In this document: one piece after another, positions 1 to 5,991 of the stretch
Numbering within the stretch: the first letter of the stretch is position 1
How the letters are laid out: every line of letters begins with the position of its first letter
NCBI RefSeq assembly: GCF_036906915.1
Contig: NZ_JBAKHX010000160.1
Span: forward strand, 1-6,827
Reading direction: 5' to 3'
Source: Phytohabitans sp036906915
GTDB taxonomy: Bacteria; Actinomycetota; Actinomycetes; Mycobacteriales; Micromonosporaceae
DNA length: 6,827 nt
Program-made: the position numbers and the translations under genes
Notes under the pieces: generated by a model
The model's input: only the letters and a program-made list of their open reading frames with translations
The model's database searches: none
Told to the model about the DNA's origin: nothing

Positions 1-270
1 CGAGGGCCACACCCTGGGGAATTACTTGAGCCCAGCCCCGGGGAATTACGTGAGCGACGACACCTCGACACGATCGAGAACGACCTGGTGGAGCGACGCG
101 ACCGGGCATCGCAGGAGGGCTGGCTCGGTGAGGTCGAGGGGATCGATGTGACTTTCAGCCGACTCCGCAGCAAACGCGATCAAACCATGCGCCTATGCCG
201 AACCGCCGCACCCGTCCACCTCGGCATCCCATCGAGACCCACCCTCGGCGGCGGGCCAGTAACGGGTTAA
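1..270 (+). pseudogene. C-terminal remnant of an integrase/recombinase-like protein
   Basis: The frame is open from the window edge to a TAA at 268-270 and is cut on the left. From about position 61 it reads HLDTIENDLVERRD, then EGWLGEVEGIDV, and later VHLGIPS. This pattern (a charged helical stretch, a GWLGEVEG-like motif, then a hydrophobic HLGIP tail) resembles the C-terminal end of actinobacterial transposon-type integrases; that match is from memory. The first ~55 bases read differently and contain two direct repeats (see that entry), so the integrase homology seems to begin only after them. No start codon or ribosome site belongs to this piece, so it is probably not functional. It could instead be the end of a longer intact gene beginning left of the window. 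The family call is tentative. Confidence 0.42.
16..55 (+). repeat. Two direct repeats, GGGGAATTAC(T/G)TGAGC
   Basis: The 16-base sequence occurs at 16-31 and 40-55, identical except for one base (T or G at unit position 11), with a 24-base period. The AT-richer core stands out from the GC-rich surroundings. Short direct repeats of this kind are found at the ends of IS21-type elements, and the integrase-like coding sequence begins right after the second copy. An IS end is therefore plausible but unproven. Because 24 is a multiple of three, the repeats also stay in frame (GELLE/GELRE). Confidence 0.55.
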
Positions 271-461
271 GCCGCCCGGCTTCACGGTCGCTCAAGGGAA
301 CGCGGCGCCCCAGTGTGTCGAGAGACGTGGATGCGGCTCGAACGCACCAGCACGATTGCCGGCAAGGCGAGGTCCGGATAAGGGCACCGGCATCGGTACG
401 GGCAAGCACGACATCGACGGGGCGCCTTACCTGCCGCAGACGATCACGATCGTCCAGTTTC
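271..461. other. Unassigned stretch between gene remnants
   Basis: Several short frames are open on both strands, but none has recognisable motifs, actinomycete codon bias or a ribosome site. The phase that later encodes the methyltransferase sliver is closed by a TAA at 379-381. I see no gene here. Confidence 0.5.
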
Positions 462-480
462 TCTTGACTGGTGCAGAGAA
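462..480 (+). repeat. Left copy of an exact 19-bp inverted repeat
   Basis: The sequence TCTTGACTGGTGCAGAGAA occurs here and, as its exact reverse complement, at 6549-6567. The match stops abruptly at both edges (461 and 481 differ from the partner positions). Its right edge coincides with the first recognisable codon of the methyltransferase remnant at 481. It may be an element end, a recombination target or a conserved regulatory site. It contains TTGACT, which resembles a -35 box, but no -10 box follows at the usual distance. Confidence 0.7.
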
Positions 481-564
481 GTGTGGCGCATCGCCACCCG
501 CCCCTTCCAGGGCTCGCACGTCGCCCCGTTCCCGCTCGACCTTCCGCTACGCGCGATCGTTGCC
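481..564 (+). pseudogene. Sliver of a DNA methyltransferase C-terminal region
   Basis: The frame reads VWRIATRPFQGSH and then PFPLDLPLRAIVA. The block (V)W-x-I-x-T-x-PF-x-x-(A/S)H followed a few residues later by a proline/leucine-rich helix is typical of site-specific N4/N6 DNA methyltransferases, just before their SAM-binding region. Only about 28 codons remain. The piece starts exactly where the 19-bp repeat ends and runs into the 3' end of the - strand recombinase at about 565, so both sides look like recombination joints. The catalytic (D/S)PPY motif is absent, so no activity is possible. The family call rests on this one motif block. Confidence 0.45.
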
Positions 565-1518
565 GATCGTGTAGTGAAGAGCTGCCTTTCTGGTGATCCC
601 GATGGCCGCGGCCATCATGCGCGGATCGGCAAGCTGGGCGAGATCGGACAACCGAGTCTGGCGTAGGACCTGGGGCGTCGGGGCGACCGTCGTGAGGATC
701 CGTACGGGAAAGTCGATGGAGCAGGGCCTGTTGTGCTGCCGGCTGTGGTGTGTCACGAGCAGATACCGGTTGTCGGGCGCTGTTGTCGGGCGTTGCTCGA
801 GGCAGGCCCGGATCGCGTCGATGGTCAGCGGGTCGAGCGGCACCGGGTGGCGGCGGTTGTGTAGTCGAGCGGATGCCTGGTCGATGTCGATGTCGATGTC
901 GATGTCGATGTCGATGTCGATGTCGATGTCGATGTCGATGTCGATGTCGACGTCGACGATGGTCAGCATACGCACGTCGTTGTTGCTGGCTGCGTGCAGG
1001 AGGCATAACAGGCCGACCACGCGTTCGCGTGGGTCGGTGTCCTCCCGCCGCCACCGGTCCAGCAGTTGCCGCTGCCGGGCAGGTTCGGTCAGCGGACCGG
1101 CGTATCCCTTGCGCTGGCTGCGGCGCAGGTCGGCAGCCGGGTTGATCAGGGTGATCTTCCGGCGTCGGGTGAAGGCGAAGAAGGTGCGCAGCGCCGGAAT
1201 GCGCTGGGCAGTGTTGGAGATGAGGAAGCTTTCCAGGTCCTCGGCGGCCACGGCAGCCCAGTCGTCGATGTTCCGGGCATCGAGGTGGTCGGCAAGTTGG
1301 AGCAGGACGTTGATGCGGTGGGCGATCGTCTTGTCGCTGAGGCTCGCCCCGCCGTAGAGACGTGCGCGGCGCTGTTGAGCGACCAGGTAGTCGACGAACT
1401 GCCCGCCGGCTGGCCTGAGCCTGGCCGGCAGGCGGTCCAGTCGTCGTTGTCGCAAGGCGTGTACTGCGGCATCGGTGTTGTCTGCGTGTGTGCCATGGCG
1501 GGTGAAGAATTTTTCCCA
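547..1518 (-). pseudogene. Tyrosine recombinase of a Tn554-like cassette, 5'-truncated, with a hexamer expansion
   Basis: Read from 1518 down, the protein begins WEKFFTRHG..ADNTDAAV and runs as an N-terminal SAM-like/core-binding region, then the catalytic domain. The box I arginine lies in NNDVRML (codon 972-970). The box II region reads LRQTRLSDL, lacking the usual His-x-x-Arg histidine, as I recall for this actinobacterial subfamily. A candidate tyrosine is in ALHYTIGN (573-571), only eight codons before the TAG at 547-549. Such proteins normally have a further N-terminal region with a start; here the upstream DNA is the antisense of another integrase, so the 5' end is lost. A GTG at 1554-1552 is in frame but lies inside that antisense DNA. 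Between the box I helix and VPLDP lies VDVD followed by eleven Ile-Asp pairs, encoded by a tandem hexamer. The frame is open throughout, yet the missing start makes it a likely pseudogene. Confidence 0.72.
880..957 (+). repeat. Tandem hexanucleotide array: 11 GTCGAT plus 2 GTCGAC
   Basis: Thirteen contiguous six-base units fill 78 bp: eleven perfect GTCGAT units (880-945), then two GTCGAC variants (946-957). On the - strand they encode (Ile-Asp)x11 preceded by Val-Asp-Val-Asp within the tyrosine recombinase. Any gain or loss of a unit keeps the reading frame, and the array contains no stop in any of the six phases. Each unit contains the palindrome TCGA. The two variant units at one edge may be the ancestral Val-Asp codons from which the array grew by slippage. 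Confidence 0.97.
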
Positions 1519-1824
1519 CCCGGTATCTCGATCCGCTTCGGCAAGCTCAACCACTGCACCATGAACGACGACGACCCCATCGGCGCCAAGTGCCTGGAAG
1601 ACGCCATCATCCCGGACGGGCACCGCGGCCCCCTGCTCGACCGCTGCCAGCCCAGCCGCTGCCCCAACAGCATCATCGCCGCCGAACACATCCCGATCTG
1701 GACCGCCGAGCAGTCTTCCCTGCAGCGGATGCTGGACACCGACACGCTCGCCCCGAACCACCGACGCAGCATCCAGGCCCAGCTCAAGGAAGTCGACCGC
1801 GTCCTCGACCGGAGCACCCAGTGA
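1519..1824 (+). pseudogene. C-terminal fragment of a TnpB-type integrase
   Basis: The frame reads ISIRFGKLNHC from about 1525, then GAKCLEDAI, LLDRCQPSRCPNS, EHIPIW and a final charged helix ending in VLDRSTQ. Four cysteines are spaced C-x11-C-x17-C-x4-C with a nearby histidine, which suggests a small zinc-binding tail. This tail is characteristic of the second, larger integrase of Tn554-like three-gene cassettes in actinobacteria (recognised from memory). The whole catalytic domain is missing: the DNA to the left is the - strand recombinase running the other way. The TGA at 1822-1824 overlaps the next gene's GTG at 1821 (GTGA), the usual translational coupling of tnpB to tnpC in such cassettes. 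An ATG at 1561 could restart translation, but no function is expected. Confidence 0.62.
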
Positions 1825-2156
1825 CCGAACAGCCGCGATCCACCACCCGGCAACGGCTCCACGAGGCGATGGAACGCCTCTCCTCGGCCTTGTCAAGGTC
1901 GTCCACCAGTTGGTCCCAGCTTCGGGGCGACAGCTCGGCCCTGCCGGTGTCGAAGATGGACAATGTCGACCTACCTGCGTTGCACGCGTTCGTTCACGGC
2001 CTACGCATGGACCTGCCAGCCGTCGTGGCCGGACTGACCGTGTCCCACAGCAACGGCCCTATCGAAGGCGCCAACACGAAGGTCAAACTCCTCAGACGGC
2101 AGATGTACGGCCGAGCCGAATTCCCGTTCCTGCGACAGCGGATCCTGCTCGCATAG
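1821..2156 (+). pseudogene. TnpC-like N-terminus fused in frame to an ISL3 transposase C-terminus
   Basis: Starting at the GTG that overlaps the previous stop, the first ~22 residues read TEQPRSTTRQRLHEAMERL. That matches the opening of the small third protein (DUF6262/TnpC-like) of Tn554-type cassettes, where a Leu-rich stretch and a helix-turn-helix normally follow. Instead, from about 1890 the frame changes character. From 1965 it reads VDLPALHAFVHGLR, then SNGPIEGANTKVK and RRQMYGRAEF, and ends at TAG (2154-2156). This is the C-terminus of an ISL3-family DDE transposase; the glutamate in GPIEG (codon 2064-2066) corresponds to the last acidic catalytic residue. The first two aspartates and the zinc-finger N-terminus are absent. 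The resulting 111-residue chimera has an intact frame, probably by chance. I found no convincing ISL3 terminal repeat after the stop. Confidence 0.66.
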
Positions 2157-2233
2157 ACCGATCACGTCGACCACCCTTTCTGCGCTGGAGGCGTTATCCT
2201 TCGACTCAGACCGAAACGGCTGGTCTGCCCGGC

Positions 2234-2239
2234 TATAGT
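2234..2239 (+). promoter_or_regulatory. -10 box for a leaderless aminotransferase transcript
   Basis: TATAGT fits the actinobacterial TAnnnT -10 pattern and is followed by only seven bases before the GTG at 2247, so transcription would start at or next to the first base of the start codon. No purine-rich ribosome site lies in front of the GTG, which supports leaderless translation. There is no clear TTGAC-like -35 box at 16-19 bases (CCGAAA at 2211-2216 is the nearest). Confidence 0.5.
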
Positions 2240-2246
2240 TGCGGCC

Positions 2247-3440
2247 GTGATCTTCGATGTCGAGCGCGCCCGGCGCGATACTCCGGGCGCGGCTCGGGTG
2301 GCTCATCTGAACAATGCGGGGGCGGCGCTACCTCCGGTGCAGGTGACTGAGGCCGTGATCGCTCACCTGAGGAGGGAAGCGGAGGTAGGCGGGTACGAGG
2401 CCGCTGCAGCCGCCGCCGAGCAGGTTGAGGGCACCTATACGGCCATCGCCCGACTGATCGGCTGCAACGTCGAGGAGCTCGCGGTGGTGGAGAACGCGAC
2501 CCGGGCGTGGGACATGGCCTTCTACGGCCTGAGGTTCGAGCCCGGTGACCGAATTTTGACTGCGCGGGCCGAGTACGCCAGCAACGTCATCGCCTTCCTT
2601 CAAGTCGCAGCTCGCACCGGCGCCGTCGTTGAGGTTGTCGACGACGACGAGTCCGGGCAGGTGTCCGTGCCGGACCTGCGGCGACGCCTGAGCGAGGGTC
2701 CGAGCCCGGTGAAGCTTGTCGCGATGACGCATGTCCCGACTCAGGGTGGCCTGGTGAACCCGGCCGAGGAGGTCGGTGCCGTGGCTCGAGACGCCAACGT
2801 GCCGTTCCTGCTCGACGCCTGCCAGTCAGTCGGGCAGCTACCCGTGGACGTGGATCGGATCGGCTGCGACCTGCTGTCGGCGACCGGCCGTAAATTTCTG
2901 CGCGGTCCGCGAGGAACTGGCTTCCTCTACGTTCGCCGGAGCATGCTCGACCAGTTGGAGCCACCGTTCCTGGACCTGCACGCCGCGACCTGGACCGCAC
3001 CGGACCGGTACCAGATCCGTCCCGACGCCCGGCGGTTCGAGAACTGGGAGACTAACTACGCCGCCAAAATCGGCCTCGGCGTCGCGGTGGACTACGCCAT
3101 GTCCTGGGGGCTAGACGCAATCGAGGCGCGCGTCACCGCCTTGGCCGATCGCCTTCGCGCGCAACTGCAGAGCCAGGACGGTGTCCACGTGCACGATCAA
3201 GGTCGGCGGCGCTGTGGAATCGTCACCTTCACCATCGATGGCGTACCCGCCCAGCAAATTCAGCAGATCCTCACTAACAATGGTGTCAACGTGAGCGTGT
3301 CCTTGGTCGACTACGCCCGCTTGGACCTTCCCAACCGGGGCCTTCCCGACCTGGTCCGGGCCTCCGTGCACTACTACAACACCGACGACGAACTGGACCA
3401 GCTCATCGCAGCTCTGCCCAGTCCCGCCATCCGCGCTTGA
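2247..3440 (+). CDS. Class-V aminotransferase-fold PLP enzyme
   Basis: This is a 397-residue cytosolic enzyme of fold-type I, the usual full length for the group. LNNAGAALPP (21-30) is the N-terminal substrate/PLP loop. ENATRAW (82-88) binds the phosphate, RAEYASN (107-113) faces the cofactor, and LLDACQSVGQLPVDV (188-202) gives the aspartate D190 and glutamine Q193 that hold the PLP ring. SATGRKFLRGPRGTGFL (211-227) carries the Schiff-base lysine K216. RFENWETN (263-270) and LVRASVHYYNT (369-379), with R371, form the substrate-binding C-terminal part. No active-site cysteine loop like that of NifS/SufS desulfurases is visible, so a cysteine desulfurase role is unlikely. Related enzymes include isopenicillin N epimerase-like and EgtE-like C-S lyases. 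The substrate cannot be read from the sequence. The GTG start is chosen because of the -10 box just upstream. The gene stands alone, with transposon debris upstream and a convergent gene downstream. Confidence 0.93.
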   Translation: MIFDVERARRDTPGAARVAHLNNAGAALPPVQVTEAVIAHLRREAEVGGYEAAAAAAEQVEGTYTAIARLIGCNVEELAVVENATRAWDMAFYGLRFEPGDRILTARAEYASNVIAFLQVAARTGAVVEVVDDDESGQVSVPDLRRRLSEGPSPVKLVAMTHVPTQGGLVNPAEEVGAVARDANVPFLLDACQSVGQLPVDVDRIGCDLLSATGRKFLRGPRGTGFLYVRRSMLDQLEPPFLDLHAATWTAPDRYQIRPDARRFENWETNYAAKIGLGVAVDYAMSWGLDAIEARVTALADRLRAQLQSQDGVHVHDQGRRRCGIVTFTIDGVPAQQIQQILTNNGVNVSVSLVDYARLDLPNRGLPDLVRASVHYYNTDDELDQLIAALPSPAIRA

Positions 3441-3642
3441 ACCTTCGTGGTCGAGGTGGCGCGTCACACGGGGATGCGGACGTTGATAGCCAACAATGAG
3501 CGCCATGTCGTCGTCTCCGCTGCGGTGCTGCCTGGAGCTCCCACCTGGCCGCCTCGACTTCCCTGAGGGGTGTGGTCACACGAAATCAAGCGCTGCGAGC
3601 TCATGGGGGGACAGCGGAATTCCATGCTGAAGGACGTCCTGA
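3441..3642. other. Convergent intergenic region
   Basis: This 202-bp gap separates two genes that run toward each other. It holds no gene I can recognise. The only clear structures are the palindrome AGGACGTCCT (3631-3640) and a partial copy of the 5932-5983 hairpin arm. No strong terminator for the aminotransferase is evident; CCTC...GAGG around 3556-3572 is too weak to call. Confidence 0.5.
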
Positions 3643-3647
3643 TCATG
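3628..3647. repeat. Partial copy of the hairpin arm at the 3' end of the membrane-protein gene
   Basis: TGAAGGACGTCCTGATCATG matches 17 of 20 bases of the right arm of the hairpin at 5966-5985. It overlaps the TGA stop of the - strand gene (3643-3645). The opposite arm is not present, so it cannot form the same long stem. It may be a decayed copy of the same dispersed terminator-like repeat. Confidence 0.45.
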
Positions 3648-5910
3648 AAGGGCCGAGCACGGTGACCGGTGGCGTGCCTTCGGCCGCGGGGCTGACGAAG
3701 ACGTACCGGTCGCCTACCTGGCGAAGCTCGAAAACGTAGGCGGATACCTTCTCCTCCTTCAGATCGTCGAACCGCACCAGGGTCCGGACCTTGCCGTCCT
3801 GAGGGGACACCGCGCTGAGCTGGTAGTCGAAGAAGTCGATGGCGACCGTCGCGACGACGGCGCCGTCCCCGACGCCGATACTCCCCACCGAGTAGTACGT
3901 TTCGGTGAGCCACAACCGGCGGCCGTCGGTGAGCGAGAAGCCGGCGATGGCGGTGTCCTGGGTCTCGCCGGGCTTGCGAGCCGGCGCCGCCAGGACGTCG
4001 CCGAGCACGGCGACCCGGTACGCCGGCCGCGACATGAAGGAGTACGGGAACGCGCCGACGGCCAGGTCCATGTCAGCCTGCGCCTGGGCGATGGTGGCGC
4101 GCCGCCGGCCCTGGTCGTCGAACGCGACGAACGCGCCGCCCGCGTCGCTGGTGCGGACGACGACCGGGTCGAGGGAGAGCACGACCGTCGCCTTGGTGCT
4201 GCCCCACTCGTGGTCGCCGTCGTCCTGGGTGCTGAGGCGGAGCGGCGCGCGCCACCGTTCCGTGCCGGACGCCACCTCGACGAGCGCGAGCGTGGCGGCG
4301 CGGTTGGCGCACGCGGACACGAGCGCGGCCACGTCGGGGCTGGCCGTGACCGAGTACGTGCGGCAGCCCTTCGCGACCGGCAGCCGCCATTTCCGCGTGT
4401 TGGCGCGCGCGTCGACGGCGACGAAGCCGGTCGGCTCCCGGATGATGGCGGTCTCCCCGACGACCGCGACCTCGTCCCCGCTCCGGTGTTCGCCCCCGAA
4501 CCCTGGCCGCGGCCGCTGCCACAACGACCGCCCGGTGCCCAGGTCGACGGCGACGAGCGTGGTGCATTCGAAGCTACTGGCGGGCGCGTAACCGATGACG
4601 CCGACGTTGCCGTCGACGGTGCCGCTCATCGTGCAAAGCTCGTGCTCGGCCGGCACCGGGAAGGTCCACGCGACGCGGCCGTCCGCCAGGTCGTAGGCGA
4701 CCAGGCGGTCGAGTCGGGCCCGGATGACCGCGCGGTCGGTGATCCAGCTGCCCTGACCCACCACATTGGAGGGGCGGTCGAACGGCGCGGTCCACAGCAC
4801 GTCGATGTCCCGCCCGGCGGGTCCGCCGCCGTCGCCGCGGTCGATGAACGCGGCGACACCCACCACCACCGCGACCACGATCACCACCGCCGGCACGGCC
4901 ACCAGCGGGATCCACCAGAACCGTGGCCGCCGCCGTGGCGTCCGGTCGGCCGGCGGCCGGTCGTCGGGTACCACCAGATCCCGCAACAGCGGCCGGAGCG
5001 CGGCGGCGGTGCCGGCCGCGTACGCCTTCTGGACCCGGTCGTCGTACTCGTCGAGGGTGAGCCGGCCGTCGTCCAGCGCGTGCTGGAGCTCCTGCGCGGC
5101 CAGTTCGCGCTCGGCGTCGGTGAGCCGGTGCCGCCGGTTCAGCGCCAGCAGCGACCGGGCCGTCGCCCGGCCACCGGTCGCCGGCGTCAGATCCGCCAGC
5201 AGCGCGGCCAGCTCGCGGTCCTGAGTGGCCGCGTGGGCGGCGGCGACCCGCTCGGCGTGCTCGGCCGCGTCCAGCTGGCCCGCGGCGTGCGCGTGGTCGA
5301 GACGCCGCACAGCGCGGCCCCGCTCGGCCGGGTCGGCCCGCTCCGCGAGGTCGATGGCGAGCGCGTCCAGGTCACGGTACCGCCGGGCGCGCCGGATCGC
5401 GGGGCCCAGGTCGCGGTGCTCGTCGGCGCTCAGGAGGCCGTTGGCCTTGGCCGCCGCCAGCTCATCCAGCACCGCCTGCCGGTCGGCGTCCGAGACCAGG
5501 AGACCTTCGCGCGCCGCGTCCGGCGGTCCGGGTACGCCGTCCAGCATCTTCGGCAGATCCGCGTACGTGGTCGCCGACGCGACCCCGGCGAGCCGCCGCT
5601 CGTGTTCGGCCGTGGTCAACCGGCCCTCGGTCAGGGCGTCGGCGAGCCAGCGGATGGCCTGTTCCCGGTCGGCCTGCCGGATCCGCAGGTGGCCGGCCCA
5701 GTCCCGGACGCCGAGCTGGCTGGGCAGGTCGGCGAGCAGATCGTTGACCTCGCCGACCGACTTGGCGTCCTGGACGGCCTGGGCGCGGTACTCGTACTCG
5801 GCCGCGTCGAGCCGGCCCTCCCGCAACGCCGCGGTCAGGACGCTGGCGGCCCGCTGCCGGTCGGCGCCCGACGCGCGCAGCGCGTCCCGCCGCCGATCAT
5901 CTGTCGTCAC
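3643..5910 (-). CDS. Five-DUF1707 / single-TM / PQQ-like beta-propeller membrane protein
   Basis: The protein has 755 residues. Five DUF1707-like repeats occupy about 12-63, 75-125, 138-188, 189-241 (most degenerate) and 258-313. The best copies show the full signature: ADR near the start, (E/D)GRL(D/T)..E(Y/H)..R in the middle, and L..LL.DL at the end. A basic stretch (RRRPRF, 325-330) precedes one membrane helix at about 332-355, predicting the DUF1707 part inside and the C-terminus outside. The outer domain has seven repeats of the form (V/F)-x-(V/Y/F)-(D/S)-x-x-x-G-x-x-x-W or close variants, at about 403-417, 452-466, 496-509, 542-556, 594-606, 655-668 and 698-710, typical of PQQ-like (WD40-like) propellers. 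Cysteines pair in order (C426/C449, C516/C534), possible disulfides. No PQQ-dehydrogenase catalytic residues are evident, so a sensing or scaffold role is more likely than an enzyme. The GTG start follows a -10 box by eight bases. Its partner is unknown. Confidence 0.92.
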   Translation of the reverse strand: MTTDDRRRDALRASGADRQRAASVLTAALREGRLDAAEYEYRAQAVQDAKSVGEVNDLLADLPSQLGVRDWAGHLRIRQADREQAIRWLADALTEGRLTTAEHERRLAGVASATTYADLPKMLDGVPGPPDAAREGLLVSDADRQAVLDELAAAKANGLLSADEHRDLGPAIRRARRYRDLDALAIDLAERADPAERGRAVRRLDHAHAAGQLDAAEHAERVAAAHAATQDRELAALLADLTPATGGRATARSLLALNRRHRLTDAERELAAQELQHALDDGRLTLDEYDDRVQKAYAAGTAAALRPLLRDLVVPDDRPPADRTPRRRPRFWWIPLVAVPAVVIVVAVVVGVAAFIDRGDGGGPAGRDIDVLWTAPFDRPSNVVGQGSWITDRAVIRARLDRLVAYDLADGRVAWTFPVPAEHELCTMSGTVDGNVGVIGYAPASSFECTTLVAVDLGTGRSLWQRPRPGFGGEHRSGDEVAVVGETAIIREPTGFVAVDARANTRKWRLPVAKGCRTYSVTASPDVAALVSACANRAATLALVEVASGTERWRAPLRLSTQDDGDHEWGSTKATVVLSLDPVVVRTSDAGGAFVAFDDQGRRRATIAQAQADMDLAVGAFPYSFMSRPAYRVAVLGDVLAAPARKPGETQDTAIAGFSLTDGRRLWLTETYYSVGSIGVGDGAVVATVAIDFFDYQLSAVSPQDGKVRTLVRFDDLKEEKVSAYVFELRQVGDRYVFVSPAAEGTPPVTVLGPS

Positions 5911-5918
5911 GGCCGGCC

Positions 5919-5924
5919 ATCATA
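5919..5924 (-). promoter_or_regulatory. -10 box for leaderless expression of the DUF1707/propeller gene
   Basis: On the - strand TATGAT (5924 to 5919) is followed by GGCCGGCC and then the GTG at 5910, so transcription would begin at the start codon. There is no ribosome site in front of the GTG. TTGAGG (5950 to 5945) resembles a -35 box, but the spacer of 20 bases is long. The promoter's upstream half lies inside the hairpin of 5932-5983. Confidence 0.5.
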
Positions 5925-5931
5925 ACCCCCA

Positions 5932-5983
5932 TGATCAAGGCGTCCCTCAAGTCGCTCTAACGACTTGAAGGACGCCTTGATCA
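5932..5983 (-). terminator. Strong hairpin terminator after the beta-trefoil gene
   Basis: Two 23-base arms (5932-5954 and 5961-5983) are complementary at 22 positions around a six-base loop (CTCTAA). The single exception is a C/A mismatch in a + strand transcript but a U-G wobble in a - strand transcript, so the stem is fully paired only when read on the - strand. It starts 8 bases after the TAA of the - strand gene that ends at 5992, as expected for its terminator. No U-run follows; U-less hairpin terminators are common in actinomycetes. Confidence 0.82.
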
Positions 5984-5991
5984 GGATTGGG

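Noticed and set aside
880..957. Possible CRISPR array
   Set aside because: The units are six bases long and contiguous with no spacers, so this is a simple tandem repeat.
593..1357. + strand frame with a Met-Ser run from the hexamer array
   Set aside because: The run is only the array read in another phase. The rest of the frame has no recognisable motif and lies opposite the recombinase.
155..1519. 454-codon - strand frame in another phase of the recombinase region
   Set aside because: It is Arg/Pro-rich throughout and reads the hexamer array as a His-Arg run. The frame with recombinase motifs is the adjacent one.
2157..2200. Right terminal inverted repeat of the ISL3 element
   Set aside because: The sequence after the transposase stop (CTTTCTGCGCTGGAG) only vaguely resembles ISL3 ends, and there is no left end in the window to pair with.
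3604..3614. GGGGGACAGC shared with 6362-6371
   Set aside because: A ten-base match in GC-rich DNA of this length is expected by chance, and the flanks do not match.
4210..5925. 571-codon open frame on the + strand
   Set aside because: It is the antisense shadow of the DUF1707/propeller gene in high-GC DNA. It shows no motifs and is Arg/Gly/Val-rich, while the - strand frame has clear domains.
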